DNA of 47,745 bases. Source: Caulobacter sp. GTDB lineage: Bacteria > Pseudomonadota > Alphaproteobacteria > Caulobacterales > Caulobacteraceae. The notes under the pieces are model-generated. The model made no database searches, was not told where the DNA came from, and saw only the letters and a list, made by a program, of their open reading frames with translations. Within the stretch, counting starts at the first letter, position 1; the number at the start of each line of letters is the position of its first letter. The position numbers and the translations under genes were made by a program. Positions 25,795-32,678 of this stretch are shown piece after piece. The DNA lies in the NCBI GenBank assembly GCA_030652755.1, contig JAUSPV010000156.1:1-47745 (forward strand), given 5' to 3'.

Positions 25795-26928
25795 ATGACG
25801 AATACACGCGTCTCATTGAATTCAAAATGGCGAGATGCGCGTGGAGCATTTCATCCGGTCACCCGTTGGCCGACTTCTCCAATTGCGGCTCTTGATGAGG
25901 CATCGCCAGGATTTCTCGTCAACATCTCTCGATCCAAGTCTGAATACCGGCAGGTCGTGTTCGCGGCCCTCGCCGCAGGCGTAATGGACGATCCTCACAA
26001 GTTCCTGTTCCGGCTTGACGGCGGCACCGAAGATTTGTCGTGGGCCGATGCCATGTCGCAGCTTGGCTCCAGATTGATGCAGGCGGAACCGAAGGACATC
26101 CTGGAGGCCGCCTTCGGCGATGCCCCGGCAGGCTTTCAAGCGAGCCTACGTCGGGTCGGCTACACGCCGTTGCGGCGGCCAGAAGGCTATGTGCGGCTCC
26201 ACTCGATGTTCGCCGAGCCGTCACAGCGGCCCCGACAGAAGGCTTTGCTCCAGATGGTCGCGATCAACGATGGAGTCCTGGACGCCATCACCACGTTGAG
26301 CGGACCGCTGCTCCATCCCAAAATCATCTCGAAGGTGACCAACCCTGGCTTCGCCGAGCGTCTGGCATCGACCCTCGATTTGGTCATGGAGGTGAATTCA
26401 GCGGCGACGCCGGACGCGATCAGCAAAAGCGTTAGCGACCTGGGTGACAGGGCGAATCTCATGGAGTGGCTTCGCCGGTTCCTCGTTAAGGCCGACCGAT
26501 TCCCCGTGCCGCCGTTCGGGGACGGAGATGAAGAATTTGCACCGCTCAAGAACGGAGGCGATCTCGCTGACGCTGGGCGGCGATTTCAGAACTGCCTTGA
26601 GACCAAGGTTCTTCAGGTCCTGGCAGGCCGGTGCGCGTTTTACGAGTTCAAGTCAGGTGACGGGGCTATCGCTGCCTTTCATCGTCTCGATTGCGGAGAG
26701 TGGCTGCTGACGAAGGTCTATGGACCTGGAAACCGCACTGTATCTGCGGAGGTCAATGATGCAGTTCGCCAGAAATCACGATCTCTCGGCGTGCGATTTC
26801 TCGCGCCGATGCCTGTCGCCGCCCGATATGTCATGGCCGACAGGATGTTTCAAATGGATGATCCATATGGCTGGTGGCCCGATATCGTCGAAGAGTTGAA
26901 CTCACTTGAACAGGATGGTGTCGCTTAG
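25795..26928 (+). CDS. PcfJ-like domain protein
   Basis: A 377-residue protein. Residues 247-318 follow the PcfJ-like pattern: FAPLKNGGDLADAGRRFQNCLETKVLQVLAG with Cys267 as the usual invariant cysteine, then CAFYEFKSGDGAIAAFHR, and GEWLLTKVYGPGNRTVS with the typical GxxN turn. PcfJ-like proteins occur on plasmids and mobile elements and their function is unknown. The first 240 residues are largely helical with no recognised domain. It is expressed alone, between a terminator with palindrome upstream and the recombinase gene 102 bases downstream. Confidence 0.5.
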   Translation: MTNTRVSLNSKWRDARGAFHPVTRWPTSPIAALDEASPGFLVNISRSKSEYRQVVFAALAAGVMDDPHKFLFRLDGGTEDLSWADAMSQLGSRLMQAEPKDILEAAFGDAPAGFQASLRRVGYTPLRRPEGYVRLHSMFAEPSQRPRQKALLQMVAINDGVLDAITTLSGPLLHPKIISKVTNPGFAERLASTLDLVMEVNSAATPDAISKSVSDLGDRANLMEWLRRFLVKADRFPVPPFGDGDEEFAPLKNGGDLADAGRRFQNCLETKVLQVLAGRCAFYEFKSGDGAIAAFHRLDCGEWLLTKVYGPGNRTVSAEVNDAVRQKSRSLGVRFLAPMPVAARYVMADRMFQMDDPYGWWPDIVEELNSLEQDGVA

Positions 26929-27030
26929 AGGTATACCCAAAAGAAATGTCGCTATCTGCGTCGCATATGGGCCGCATTCCGCAATTTGCGACAGAAATTA
27001 TACTCGGGTCTAAACCCATAAGGAACACGA

Positions 27031-27597
27031 ATGGCAGTTGTGGCCTATGCAAGGGTATCAAGTCTTGACCAATGCTTGGATACCCAAATCGACCAACTTC
27101 GTGCTGCCGGAGCAGAGAAGGTCTTTGCCGAGAAAATATCGGGCCTAAGCCGAACTGGCAGGGATCAACTGGCTCTGGCTTTGGATTTCGTGCGGGAGGG
27201 AGATGTCTTTCTCTGCACCCGCGTTGATCGTGTCGCGAGGTCAATGGCTGACTTGTGGTCCATCATTGAGGCCCTGGATGCGAAGAAGGTCGGTTTCCGG
27301 GCCATACAGCAGCCAGGGCTGGAAACGGTGTCGGGGGAGGGGAAGCTTCTGATAACGCTGCTGGGGGCCTTCGCTGAGCACGAGAGCAGGGTCCGAAAAG
27401 AAAGACAGGCTGAAGGGATTGCGCGGGCTCGTGCCACGCAACCGCACAAGTATCGCGGGCGACCCGCCGAAATCACGCCGGACGCAGTGAACGCCCTGCT
27501 TGAGGAGGGGCTCGGGGCTTCATCAATCGCCAAGCGGCTCGGCATTCACCGAAGTTCGGTCTATCGGTTGGCCGGGCAATGCGGGGTAACGCGATAA
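27031..27597 (+). CDS. Small serine recombinase (resolvase/invertase family)
   Basis: A 188-residue recombinase that would cut DNA through a phosphoserine link. Ser10 in YARVSS is the nucleophile, with Arg8, and DRVAR (Asp66, Arg67, Arg70) gives the catalytic arginines. The E-helix is around residues 102-135, and a C-terminal helix-turn-helix (GASSIAKRLGIHRSSVYRL) binds the site. It resembles Tn3-type resolvases and Hin-type invertases. Its stop lies inside the first of two 38-base tandem repeats. Confidence 0.93.
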   Translation: MAVVAYARVSSLDQCLDTQIDQLRAAGAEKVFAEKISGLSRTGRDQLALALDFVREGDVFLCTRVDRVARSMADLWSIIEALDAKKVGFRAIQQPGLETVSGEGKLLITLLGAFAEHESRVRKERQAEGIARARATQPHKYRGRPAEITPDAVNALLEEGLGASSIAKRLGIHRSSVYRLAGQCGVTR

Positions 27598-27668
27598 ATC
27601 GTAAATCACCGGCTTTGCCGCGGCCATCGAGATAAATCGCAAATCCCCGGCGTCGCCGCGGCCAGCCG
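27593..27668. repeat. Two tandem 38-base repeats between recombinase and methyltransferase genes
   Basis: Copies at 27593-27630 and 27631-27668 are adjacent and differ at 7 positions, only 4 of them in the first 34 bases. Each contains AAATC followed by a GC-rich part ending GCCGCGGCCA. The first includes the stop codon of the serine recombinase gene. They may be recombinase subsites or regulatory sites for the restriction-modification operon. Confidence 0.75.
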
Positions 27669-27733
27669 TATGCCCTGTTCCCATCGGGGGGGTCTCCGCC
27701 CTATCTTCGTGCGGCAAACCTGAGTCGAATTTT

Positions 27734-28594
27734 ATGTCCGCAGTCGCACGCCGCCTTCATAATGACCGCGATGTGGTCATGAAATGCATGGACAATCGCG
27801 AGTTCATGCGGTCGTTGGCCGATGAATCGATGAAGTTGGTGGTGACTTCACCGCCATACAATATCGGAAAATCGTATGAGCGTCGCAGCACACTTGAAAA
27901 GTATGTTGCTGATCAAGCTCAAGTCATCTCGGAATGTGTCCGGCTTTTGCATCCGCAAGGTTCAATTTGCTGGCAGGTTGGAAACCATGTTCAAGATGGT
28001 GAAATCTTCCCGCTTGATATGGTGCTCTATCATGTTTTCAAAGATCACGGTTTGAAGTTAAGAAATCGGGTCGTGTGGCACTTTGAGCACGGACTGCATT
28101 GTTCGAAGAGGCTTTCGGGCCGCCACGAAACGATTCTTTGGTTCACCAAGGGCGATGATTACACATTTAATCTCGATCCGATCCGTGTTCCGTCTAAATA
28201 CCCCAACAAGAAATACTATAAGGGTCCCCGTGCTGGGGAGGTCTCAAGCAATCCGCTTGGCAAGAATCCTGGGGATGTTTGGATTCTGCCGAACGTGAAG
28301 AACAACCACGTCGAGAAAACAATCCACCCCTGTCAGTTCCCAGTTGAACTCGTTGAGCGACTTGTCCTTTCCCTGACGGATGACGGAGATTCTGTATTCG
28401 ACCCCTACATGGGCGTTGGCTCCACGGTGATCGCCGCGGCCAAGCACAATAGGCGAGGATATGGCTCCGAGATCGTGCCTGAATATGTGGAGGTCGCTTG
28501 GGACCGAGTTCACGCCTTGCGTAGTGGGGAACTGAAGACAAGGCCGATGGACAAGCCTGTTTACGATCCAACCTTGCCCAGGGGCGGTCAGTGA
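27734..28594 (+). CDS. Type II DNA methyltransferase (N4-cytosine/N6-adenine, beta class)
   Basis: The modification enzyme of the restriction pair, 286 residues. Catalytic motif IV VVTSPPYNIGKSYE (SPPY at residues 39-42) precedes the SAM-binding motif I DPYMGVGST at residues 223-231; this order defines the beta class. The TSPPY form is common in N4-cytosine enzymes, but N6-adenine cannot be excluded. The stop overlaps the nuclease start as ATGA, the usual methylase-first order. AT-rich codon use contrasts with the chromosome. Confidence 0.93.
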   Translation: MSAVARRLHNDRDVVMKCMDNREFMRSLADESMKLVVTSPPYNIGKSYERRSTLEKYVADQAQVISECVRLLHPQGSICWQVGNHVQDGEIFPLDMVLYHVFKDHGLKLRNRVVWHFEHGLHCSKRLSGRHETILWFTKGDDYTFNLDPIRVPSKYPNKKYYKGPRAGEVSSNPLGKNPGDVWILPNVKNNHVEKTIHPCQFPVELVERLVLSLTDDGDSVFDPYMGVGSTVIAAAKHNRRGYGSEIVPEYVEVAWDRVHALRSGELKTRPMDKPVYDPTLPRGGQ

Positions 28595-29202
28595 AAATTG
28601 TTGCTCGCCACTCCCATCTGAACGGATTCGAATTTATTCAATTCCACAAGAAGCACATCTGGGATGAGGTCGAGCAAGCAATCGAATCAATCGATGCTGA
28701 GGCTCATCGAACCAAAGAGTCCAAAGAGGCAAGAAAGCAGGCAAATCTGCTATTTTCGCCGATAGAAATCAACAAAGCCTTCTATTCCATTCTCCAGCCA
28801 AACGGTTGGGAGCCGCGAACTACTACAAACTATATCTGTGAAAATACCGAAACTCTTCGCGAATTGATCACATTGAAGCCTGCCGCTCAGCGGAAGCTGT
28901 TGGCTGAGCGTGGAATTGAAGAACTGAAGACCTACAATCAAACAGACTTTGTGAAAGAGCGGGTTGCCGTCGAGGTCCAGCTTGGAAAGTATTCCTTCGT
29001 TGCTCACGATCTGTTCGTCAAACACATGGCGTTCTTTGTGAATGATGACATCGACGTTGGAATTGAGATCGTGCCGATGAAGGCCATGGAGCGGCGAATG
29101 TCGAGCGGCGTTCCTTATTATGAACGAGACCTCTTCAATCTCCTCAGGCAAGGGCGGAGCACTCCTGCTGTCCCACTGGTGTTGGTTGGCATCGCACCGT
29201 AG
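28591..29202 (+). CDS. Type II restriction endonuclease, BglII/BstYI family
   Basis: A 203-residue nuclease. The stretch from Thr118, TDFVKERVAVEVQLGKYSF, carries Asp119, Glu128 and Gln130, the same spacing as the BglII active site (Asp84, Glu93, Gln95) with its unusual ExQ variant. DLFVKHMAFFV, DVGIEIVPMK, MSSGVPYYERDL and PAVPLVLVGIAP are typical of this family. BglII cuts AGATCT and BstYI cuts RGATCY, so a GATC-centred target is likely. It is coupled to the methyltransferase by a 4-base overlap, and no C-protein gene is present. Confidence 0.9.
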   Translation: MKIVARHSHLNGFEFIQFHKKHIWDEVEQAIESIDAEAHRTKESKEARKQANLLFSPIEINKAFYSILQPNGWEPRTTTNYICENTETLRELITLKPAAQRKLLAERGIEELKTYNQTDFVKERVAVEVQLGKYSFVAHDLFVKHMAFFVNDDIDVGIEIVPMKAMERRMSSGVPYYERDLFNLLRQGRSTPAVPLVLVGIAP

Positions 29203-29273
29203 CCTTTCGGCTGGCGTTCCGGGGCGGCGCGCCGCGGCAGTATGCATTCGGTCGAGGGCTGCCAACGTTCAGG

Positions 29274-29334
29274 GGTTAGACACGTCGGCGAAAATCCCTT
29301 TTCATATCAATGCCCGTGATTTCAACGGTTAGAC
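29274..29334. promoter_or_regulatory. Two direct octamers at the right end, candidate integrase arm sites
   Basis: GGTTAGAC occurs at 29274-29281 and 29327-29334, in the same orientation, inside the non-coding right end and 37-97 bases from attR. The same octamer is found twice, inverted, at the left end. Confidence 0.5.
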
Positions 29335-29370
29335 ATCTTAACGCGTTGAATTAACAAGGTTATGGGGCTT

Positions 29371-29385
29371 CTGCTGGGGTCGCCA
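29371..29385 (+). repeat. Attachment site attR
   Basis: CTGCTGGGGTCGCCA repeats the last 15 bases of tRNA-Arg(TCT) exactly. It marks the right boundary of the integrated element; the chromosomal 50-residue gene ends 20 bases beyond it. Confidence 0.85.
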
Positions 29386-29404
29386 ACCTTCGCGCCAGAG
29401 GGCG

Positions 29405-29557
29405 CTACGGCCTGGCGAGCCGGGCCACGTCGGCCTTCAGGCTTTCGGGAACCGGACGACAGGCGCATTCGCGAGCGTGTTCCGCATGCCAGGCGATCCG
29501 TTGCTCGCGCGTCGGGTTCTTCGGCATCGGATGGGCCTTGTGCCACGCGCCGTTCAT
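29405..29557 (-). CDS. Conserved small protein, 50 residues
   Basis: A short reading frame starting MNGAWHKAHPMPKNPTREQR and ending ADVARLARP. The ATG overlaps the cystathionine beta-lyase stop as ATGA, which supports translation. Its His/Cys content (WHKAHP, AWHAEHARECACRP) looks like a small metal-binding motif. Similar short proteins with WHKAHPMPKN and IAWHxEHA occur in other Proteobacteria, with no known function. The element is integrated just downstream, without damaging it. Confidence 0.75.
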   Translation of the reverse strand: MNGAWHKAHPMPKNPTREQRIAWHAEHARECACRPVPESLKADVARLARP

Positions 29558-30708
29558 GACGCCGCGTCCCAGACGCCCAGCGCGCCCTCCAGATCGGCGA
29601 TCAGGTCTGCCGGGCTCTCAAGCCCCACATGCAGGCGGATCACGGGGCCGCCGTAGTCGACGGGGACCTTGCGCCGCTTGAACTGCGGGTCGCAGTTGAT
29701 GGCCAGGCTCTCGAAGCCGCCCCAGGAGAAGCCGAGGCCAAAGAGCTTCAGGCTGTTGAGGAAGGCCTCCACCGCCTTGTCGGGGCCCGGGCGCAGCACG
29801 AAGGCGAACAGGCCGCAGGCGCCGCAGTAGTCGCGTTTCCACAGGGCGTGGCCGGCGTCGCCGGGCAGGGCGGGGTGGATGACGCGCAGGACCTCCGGCC
29901 GCGCCTCCAGCCAGCGCGCCACGGTCAGGCCGTTCTCGCCGTGCCGGGCCATCCGCACCGCCAGGGTGCGCAGACCGCGCAGGGCCTGGTAGGCGTCATC
30001 GCCGGTCACCGCCCAGCCGTGGTGGTGGACGGCGTCCTGCAGGGCGGCGGCCAGCTTGCGGTCGGTGACGGCGACCGAGCCCATGAAGACGTCGGAGTGG
30101 CCGCAGACGTACTTGGTCAGAGCCTGGACGCTGAGGTCGACGCCGTGGGCCAGCGGCTTGAACAGCAGGCCTGCGCCCCAGGTGTTGTCGATCAGGGTCA
30201 GGATGCCCCGCGCGCGGGCGGCCGCGGCTATGGCGGGGACGTCCTGCACCTCGAAGGTCAGGGAGCCGGGCGATTCCATCAGGATCAACCGCGTCGCCGG
30301 CGTCGCCAGCGCCAGCAGGGCCTCGGCGTCGAGCCGGGCGTCGTAGTAGTCCACCCCCACCCCGAACCGGGTCAGCACGCTGTCGCAGAACTGCCGGACC
30401 GGCTTGTAGACCGTGTCGACGACCAGGATGTGGTCCCCGGCCTTCAGAACGGCCAGCAGGGCGGCGGTGATGGCCGCCAGGCCCGAGGGGAAGACCTGTG
30501 TCTCCGTCGCGCCCTCCAGCTCGCAAAGCGCCTCGCACAGCGCGTGCTGGGCGTTAAGGCCGGAGCGGCCATAGCCGAAGGTGCCGTCGTAGAGGGCCCT
30601 GGCGTTGGGCAGCAGCACCGTGGAGCCGCGCTGGATGGCCGGGGCGACGGTCTTCGCATCGGGCTTGCGGCCGGCGCCGGCGCGGATCAGGCGGCTTTCC
30701 TCGTCCAT
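29554..30708 (-). CDS. metC: Cystathionine beta-lyase, Cys/Met-metabolism PLP family
   Basis: Splits cystathionine to homocysteine, ammonia and pyruvate; such enzymes can also release H2S from cysteine. The 384-residue protein has FGYGRSGLNAQHALCEALCELEGATET near the N-terminus, LIDNTWGAGLLFKPLAHGVDLSVQALTKYVCGHSD with the PLP lysine in LTKY, and FSWGGFESLA late, as in MetC. The start at 30708 (MDEESRLIRAG) avoids running into the sulfurtransferase stop; an in-frame start at 30768 is less likely. It is part of the cysK-sseA-metC cluster. Confidence 0.9.
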   Translation of the reverse strand: MDEESRLIRAGAGRKPDAKTVAPAIQRGSTVLLPNARALYDGTFGYGRSGLNAQHALCEALCELEGATETQVFPSGLAAITAALLAVLKAGDHILVVDTVYKPVRQFCDSVLTRFGVGVDYYDARLDAEALLALATPATRLILMESPGSLTFEVQDVPAIAAAARARGILTLIDNTWGAGLLFKPLAHGVDLSVQALTKYVCGHSDVFMGSVAVTDRKLAAALQDAVHHHGWAVTGDDAYQALRGLRTLAVRMARHGENGLTVARWLEARPEVLRVIHPALPGDAGHALWKRDYCGACGLFAFVLRPGPDKAVEAFLNSLKLFGLGFSWGGFESLAINCDPQFKRRKVPVDYGGPVIRLHVGLESPADLIADLEGALGVWDAAS

Positions 30709-30722
30709 GGCCTGTGCGGCGA

Positions 30723-31574
30723 TCAGGCCGCCCCCGTAACCACGTCGGTGTCCTGACGGCCGCCCCATTCAGTCCAGGAACCGTCATAGACCGGCACGCG
30801 GTCCTTGCCGATGCGGGCCAGGGCAAGCGACAGCATGGCGGCGGTGATGCCGGAGCCGCAGGTGGTGATGATCGGACGGGTCAGATCAACGCCGGATTTC
30901 TCAAAGATTGCCTTGAGTTGCTCGGCGCTCTTCACCGTGCCGTCGGGCGACAGGATTTCCGAGGCGGGGACGTTGAAGGCCCCCGGCATATGGCCGCCAC
31001 GCAGTCCTTCGCGCGGCTCCGGCTGCTCGCCGGTAAAGCGGCCGGCGGGGCGGGCGTCGACCAGCTGCTCCTTGCCCGAGGCGAGGGCGCGCTTCACCTG
31101 GCCCAGATCGCGGACCAGGTCGTTGCTGTAGCGGACGGTGAAGTGACGCTCGCGCGGCTGCGGCGGGCCGTCGGCGATCGGGCGGCCCTCTGCGATCCAC
31201 TTGGGCAGGCCGCCGTCGAGCACGACGACGTCCTCGTGGCCCATGGCGCGGAAGGTCCACCAGACGCGGGCGGCCGACCGCAGGCCGAGCTGGTCGTAGA
31301 CCACCATCCGCGAGCCGTCGCCCAGGCCCAGCTTGCGCACCCGCGAGGCGAACTTCACCGGGCTGGGCAGCATGTGCGGCAGGCCCGAGGAGTCGTCGGC
31401 GATCTCGTCGATGTCGAAGAACACCGCGCCGGGGATATGGGCCAGCCTGAACTGCTCCAGCGGGTTCTTGCCCTCCTGCGGGAAGTACCAGCTGGCGTCG
31501 ATCAGCCGTACGTCCGGTGCGCCCAGGTGGTCAGCCAGCCAGGCGGTGGAGACGAGCGGTTCGGCCATGCGCAT
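30723..31574 (-). CDS. sseA: 3-Mercaptopyruvate sulfurtransferase (two rhodanese domains)
   Basis: Transfers sulfur from 3-mercaptopyruvate to thiols or cyanide. It has two rhodanese domains: an inactive first one (LIDASWYFP...HIPGAVFFDIDEIAD) and a catalytic second one with Cys in CGSGITA, the mercaptopyruvate-type loop. About 283 residues. The ATG at 31574 overlaps the stop of the upstream gene (TAATG); a second ATG at 31568 is the alternative and has better ribosome-site spacing (GGGGA). Confidence 0.93.
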   Translation of the reverse strand: MRMAEPLVSTAWLADHLGAPDVRLIDASWYFPQEGKNPLEQFRLAHIPGAVFFDIDEIADDSSGLPHMLPSPVKFASRVRKLGLGDGSRMVVYDQLGLRSAARVWWTFRAMGHEDVVVLDGGLPKWIAEGRPIADGPPQPRERHFTVRYSNDLVRDLGQVKRALASGKEQLVDARPAGRFTGEQPEPREGLRGGHMPGAFNVPASEILSPDGTVKSAEQLKAIFEKSGVDLTRPIITTCGSGITAAMLSLALARIGKDRVPVYDGSWTEWGGRQDTDVVTGAA

Positions 31575-32581
31575 TATTCCCCTGAAAGCCACCCGGGTAC
31601 GGGCAGGCCGCGCTCCTTCAGGAACGCCGGATTGAAGAGTTTCGACTGATAGCGCGATCCATAGTCGCACAAAATGGTCACGATGGTGTGGCCCGGCCCC
31701 ATTTCGCGCGCCAGCTTCACGGCGCCCGCGACATTGATGCCCGAGGAGCCGCCCAGAACCAGGCCTTCGTGCTCGGCCAGGTCGAACACGGTGGTCAGCA
31801 TCTCCTCGTCGGACACGCGGAACGGATGGTCGACGACCAGGCCCTCGAGATTGGCGGTGATGCGGCCCTGGCCGATGCCCTCGCTGATCGAGGAGCCCTC
31901 CGCCTTCAGCTCGCCGTGGGCGTAGTAGTGGTAGAGGGCCGCGCCGTAGGGGTCGGCCAGGCCGATCTTCACGCCGGGCTTGCGGGCCCGCAGCGCCGCG
32001 GCGACGCCGGCCAGGGTGCCGCCCGACCCGACCGCGCAGACGAAACCGTCGACCTTGCCGCCGGTCTGGTCCCAGATCTCCGGGCCGGTGGTCTCCTCGT
32101 GCGCGCGGCGGTTGGCGACATTGTCGAACTGGTTGGCCCAGACCGCGCCGTTCGGATCGCTCTTCGCCAGCGCCTCGGCCAGGCGGCCCGAATAGCGGAC
32201 GTAGTTGTCGGGGTTGGCGTAGGGGACGGCGTCGACCTCGACCAGCTCGGCGCCGGCCAGGCGGATGGCGTCCTTCTTCTCCTGGCTCTGGGTGCGCGGG
32301 ATGACGATGGTGGTGCGGTAGCCCAGCGCCGATGCGACCATGGCCAGGCCGATGCCTGTGTTGCCCGCCGTGCCCTCGACGATTCGCCCGCCGGGCCGCA
32401 GCAGGCCCCGCGCCTCGGCGTCGCGGATGATCCACAGCGCGGCGCGATCCTTGACCGACTGGCCGGGGTTGAGAAACTCGGCCTTGCCCAGAATCTCGCA
32501 GCCGGTCGCCTCGCTGGCGGCCTTGAGGCGGATCAGGGGGGTGTTCCCGATCAGGTCGAGAACGCTGGCGGCATAGGACAT
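31574..32581 (-). CDS. Cysteine synthase-family PLP enzyme (CysK/Cds1-like)
   Basis: A 335-residue fold-type II PLP enzyme. Lys44 in NPGQSVKDRAA binds PLP, and GSGGTLAGVAAAL binds the phosphate. The substrate loop reads EGTAGNTGIG instead of the EPTSGNTGIA of classic CysK. The C-terminus is longer (YGSRYQSKLFNPAFL). These differences are shared with cysteine-synthase relatives that include cysteine desulfhydrases. It could make cysteine from O-acetylserine or degrade cysteine. It is coupled with sseA and metC. Confidence 0.82.
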   Translation of the reverse strand: MSYAASVLDLIGNTPLIRLKAASEATGCEILGKAEFLNPGQSVKDRAALWIIRDAEARGLLRPGGRIVEGTAGNTGIGLAMVASALGYRTTIVIPRTQSQEKKDAIRLAGAELVEVDAVPYANPDNYVRYSGRLAEALAKSDPNGAVWANQFDNVANRRAHEETTGPEIWDQTGGKVDGFVCAVGSGGTLAGVAAALRARKPGVKIGLADPYGAALYHYYAHGELKAEGSSISEGIGQGRITANLEGLVVDHPFRVSDEEMLTTVFDLAEHEGLVLGGSSGINVAGAVKLAREMGPGHTIVTILCDYGSRYQSKLFNPAFLKERGLPVPGWLSGE

Positions 32582-32678
32582 GGAGGCATCCTGGCGCCCG
32601 TTGGCCGGGCTGTGCTGATCCGGTCAACATCGTGAGCCGTACCCGGATCGCAACCCCAGAATAACTGAAAGCGTCCGC

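Noticed and set aside
29336-29356. CtrA-type TTAA-N7-TTAA site at the right end of the element
   Set aside because: The two TTAA half sites are 9 bases apart, not 7.
29322-29546. A 74-codon minus-strand frame across attR
   Set aside because: It crosses the element boundary, shows no recognisable domain and overlaps in another frame the better supported 50-residue gene that is coupled to metC.
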